A DNA stretch of 64,000 bases. It comes from DASRDE01 sp035938175. Its GTDB lineage: Bacteria > Vulcanimicrobiota > Vulcanimicrobiia > Vulcanimicrobiales > Vulcanimicrobiaceae. This document shows positions 62,309 to 64,000 of the stretch, piece after piece (positions within the stretch are counted from its first letter, which is position 1; each line of letters opens with the position of its first letter). Made by a program: the position numbers and the translations under genes. Location of the stretch: NCBI GenBank assembly GCA_035938175.1, contig DASZHD010000008.1:136573-200572 (forward strand). The letters are read 5' to 3'. The notes beneath the pieces are model-generated. The model ran no database searches. It had not been told where the DNA came from and saw nothing but the letters and a program-made list of their open reading frames with translations.

Positions 62309-64000
62309 GCGCGTGAATGAACTTGCGCGCGCACGATCTCGAGCGCCGCGTCGAGCACCGGATACGGACGCCGCTGCAACGCATCGATAAACGCGATGTC
62401 GTCGACGCCCGCAAGATCGTCGAGCGTCGAAACGAGCATGCTGCGATAATGTGCGAGCGCGTCGCCGTCATCGGGAAGAAACCGTGCGAGGACCGCCCAC
62501 GGTAACGACGTTGCCTGCGGCACGGCGCCGAGGCGATCGCGCAGCGCGCGCAGTTCGGAACTATCGCAGCTGCCGCGCAACGTGATGCCTCCCGCCAGCG
62601 CGGGCAGCTCCACCGCCGGATCGAGGCCGCCGAGCATCGCTTCGATACCGGCACGGCTTGCAGCCGTTTCGAGATCGCGCGGCGCGATGACGTAGCTCGG
62701 CAAGCGCAGTTTGATGAACAGGCGATCGAGCGTTTCGCGCAGCGTTTCGCGTACTTCGTGCAGCGCGTGCTGATCGCGCGCAGTAACCGCATCCGGGAAG
62801 AACGCGCGAATCGCGAATAGGTGCGAGACCAAACCGTCGAAGCGCGCCTCGGCGAGAAACCGCAAAGCACGATCGAGCCGGTCGCGATCGAAGGCGGCCG
62901 CGAATTGCACGCGGGCGAGCGCTTCTTCATCGCTCAGCTCGTGCGCGTGTCCATTTCCGTTCGAACTGGGCGCGAGCGAGAGTACTGCGGACGGAGCCAG
63001 TTCGCCGCGCGCTACGGGCGTTGCGGGCGGCAATTCGACGAACCGATCGTCCGCGCTCGAAAGCGCGCGCTGATGCGATCCGGCGAAAGACGGTCCCAGC
63101 ATACCGTCGACGCCGAACGGCAATCCCGGGATCGAATTGGCAAAGGCGGGCGCCGTTCGAACTTTCAACTCCGGCGCAGCGATCTCGTCGCTGCGATCGC
63201 CGTCGTACGAGACGGTTACCGCGCGCGCAATGACATCGCCGGACGCCAGACCGTTGTGCACGACTTCCCGCCAGCGTATCGTTGCCTCGACTCCTGGATC
63301 CACATCCGTCATAACGAGCCCGCGCTCGCTGGTAAGCGGCGATTGCGCGCCCGAGTCGCGCACGGGCAAATCGTTCACCATCGTGCTGTTGGGCACGTAG
63401 ATCAGCGAATCGAGGACGGGAAGCGCGATGCGGACATTGCGCGCCGGGCCATCGCCGCTGTTGCGGACGTGAAGAATGAATTCGAGTTCTTCACCGACGT
63501 CTACCAACTCGTCGGGTTCGCTGCGGAGCGTACCGATGGCAAAGTTGGGCTCCGCTGCGGTCACGATCGTTAGGCGCGAAAGCTGAACCGGCAGCATCGC
63601 GTCGGCGCTGAGCACCGATTCGATCGTCACCGGATGCGCCTTGGCCAAACTGCGTAACAGCCGCACGCCCAGGCGCGCTTCGGCTGCCGCACCCGGCGGA
63701 ATTTCGCCGAAGAGCAGCGTCGAGCGTTCGCGCGTCGCTCCTTCGACGGTTTCCAGGCGCGCTTCCGGCGACACGTACAAACGCAGGCGGACGTTCTGCG
63801 CGACGTCGGTACCGTCGTTGCGCAGGCGCACGTAGATGTCGACGAGCTGATTCGGCCGGAAGACGTCGTCCTGAACCAGGGAGAGCGTCGAGGTTTCTGC
63901 GGAAAACGCCGGATGCGAATCGACGCGCCAAGAGACGTCGCCGATGCGCGTCTCGCCGAGCTCCTGCGTATGGAGCGACGCGCTCAGCCGCAGTTCGCTG
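62305..64000 (-). CDS. Giant beta-sandwich-repeat protein, copy B (5' end outside window)
   Basis: At least 564 residues; the frame is open to the window edge. Two to three beta-sandwich repeats (VDIYVRLRNDGTD, LILHVRNSGDGPARNVRIALP-like) precede a linker and the same C-terminal helical domain as copy A: LVSHLFAIRAFFPDAV, LDRLFIKLRLP, DALAHYRSMLVSTLDDL. Shared landmarks include NSGDGPA, VYVP/IYVP then STxxN, and RGLxxTDVxPG. It is a clear paralogue of copy A. The N-terminus, and any signal peptide, cannot be seen. Confidence 0.72.
   Translation of the reverse strand, partial: SELRLSASLHTQELGETRIGDVSWRVDSHPAFSAETSTLSLVQDDVFRPNQLVDIYVRLRNDGTDVAQNVRLRLYVSPEARLETVEGATRERSTLLFGEIPPGAAAEARLGVRLLRSLAKAHPVTIESVLSADAMLPVQLSRLTIVTAAEPNFAIGTLRSEPDELVDVGEELEFILHVRNSGDGPARNVRIALPVLDSLIYVPNSTMVNDLPVRDSGAQSPLTSERGLVMTDVDPGVEATIRWREVVHNGLASGDVIARAVTVSYDGDRSDEIAAPELKVRTAPAFANSIPGLPFGVDGMLGPSFAGSHQRALSSADDRFVELPPATPVARGELAPSAVLSLAPSSNGNGHAHELSDEEALARVQFAAAFDRDRLDRALRFLAEARFDGLVSHLFAIRAFFPDAVTARDQHALHEVRETLRETLDRLFIKLRLPSYVIAPRDLETAASRAGIEAMLGGLDPAVELPALAGGITLRGSCDSSELRALRDRLGAVPQATSLPWAVLARFLPDDGDALAHYRSMLVSTLDDLAGVDDIAFIDALQRRPYPVLDAALEIVRAQVHSRA

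Overview
The window is a GC-rich bacterial chromosome segment carrying only housekeeping, envelope and a few accessory genes; I see no phage, insertion sequence, CRISPR array, rRNA or tRNA. Gene content points to a diderm (ADP-heptose synthesis, an LpxB-like enzyme, heptosyltransferase-type GT9 enzymes), while gene order looks Firmicutes/Terrabacteria-like (rpiB-glyA-upp-comEB-wecA-wecB-atp-murA-mreB, hisS...aspS, fabF-rnc-smc, rpmA-obg-nadD, maf-mreCD-mrdA). A diderm Terrabacteria phylum such as Eremiobacterota/Vulcanimicrobiota (WPS-2) fits this mix; that assignment is inference.

Layout. 1-13672 (minus): one long co-directional run, transcribed upp > comEB > wecA > wecB > atpZ-like > atpI > atpB-E-F'-F-H-A-G-D-C > unknown gene > murA > mreB, mostly with 1-4 nt start/stop overlaps. 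It joins nucleotide salvage, undecaprenyl-linked sugar supply, the whole F1Fo ATP synthase and the first steps of wall growth. 13720-16200 (plus): a secreted zinc metalloprotease, followed by a palindromic repeat element (16207-16489). 16490-18446 (minus): rpiB, a 55-residue membrane protein and glyA. 18495-26090 (plus): a TIM-barrel sugar isomerase-like gene, a candidate 6S-like RNA on the other strand, an M91-type metallopeptidase, then a coupled cassette of an enolase-superfamily epimerase/racemase, a DUF1611 protein, a peptide-binding lipoprotein and a C39-like peptidase, running into trmL and a family 5 uracil-DNA glycosylase.

26144-41521 (minus): a second long operon, hisS > accB > gmhA > hldA > hldC > lpxB-like > GT2 > GT9 > GT2 > GT9 > GT2 > aspS > GH92 with a YVTN propeller > small secreted protein, closed by a strong terminator at 26091-26118. 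It makes ADP-heptose and the glycosyltransferases that would use it. 41576-42646 (plus): a fused permease/DUF1980-like protein. 42612-50781 (minus): fabF > rnc > smc > purH > glyoxalase > small secreted protein.

50839-58135 (plus): polysaccharide deacetylase, rpmA (own near-leaderless promoter and terminator), obg, nadD, a DUF3465 lipoprotein, maf, mreC, mreD and mrdA, an elongation module whose MreB partner lies more than 54 kb away beside murA. 58144-64000 (minus): the most novel part, two tandem paralogous pairs. Each pair is a very large beta-sandwich-repeat protein without a signal peptide, followed by a small membrane-anchored protein overlapping it by 4-14 nt. The upstream copy runs off the window.
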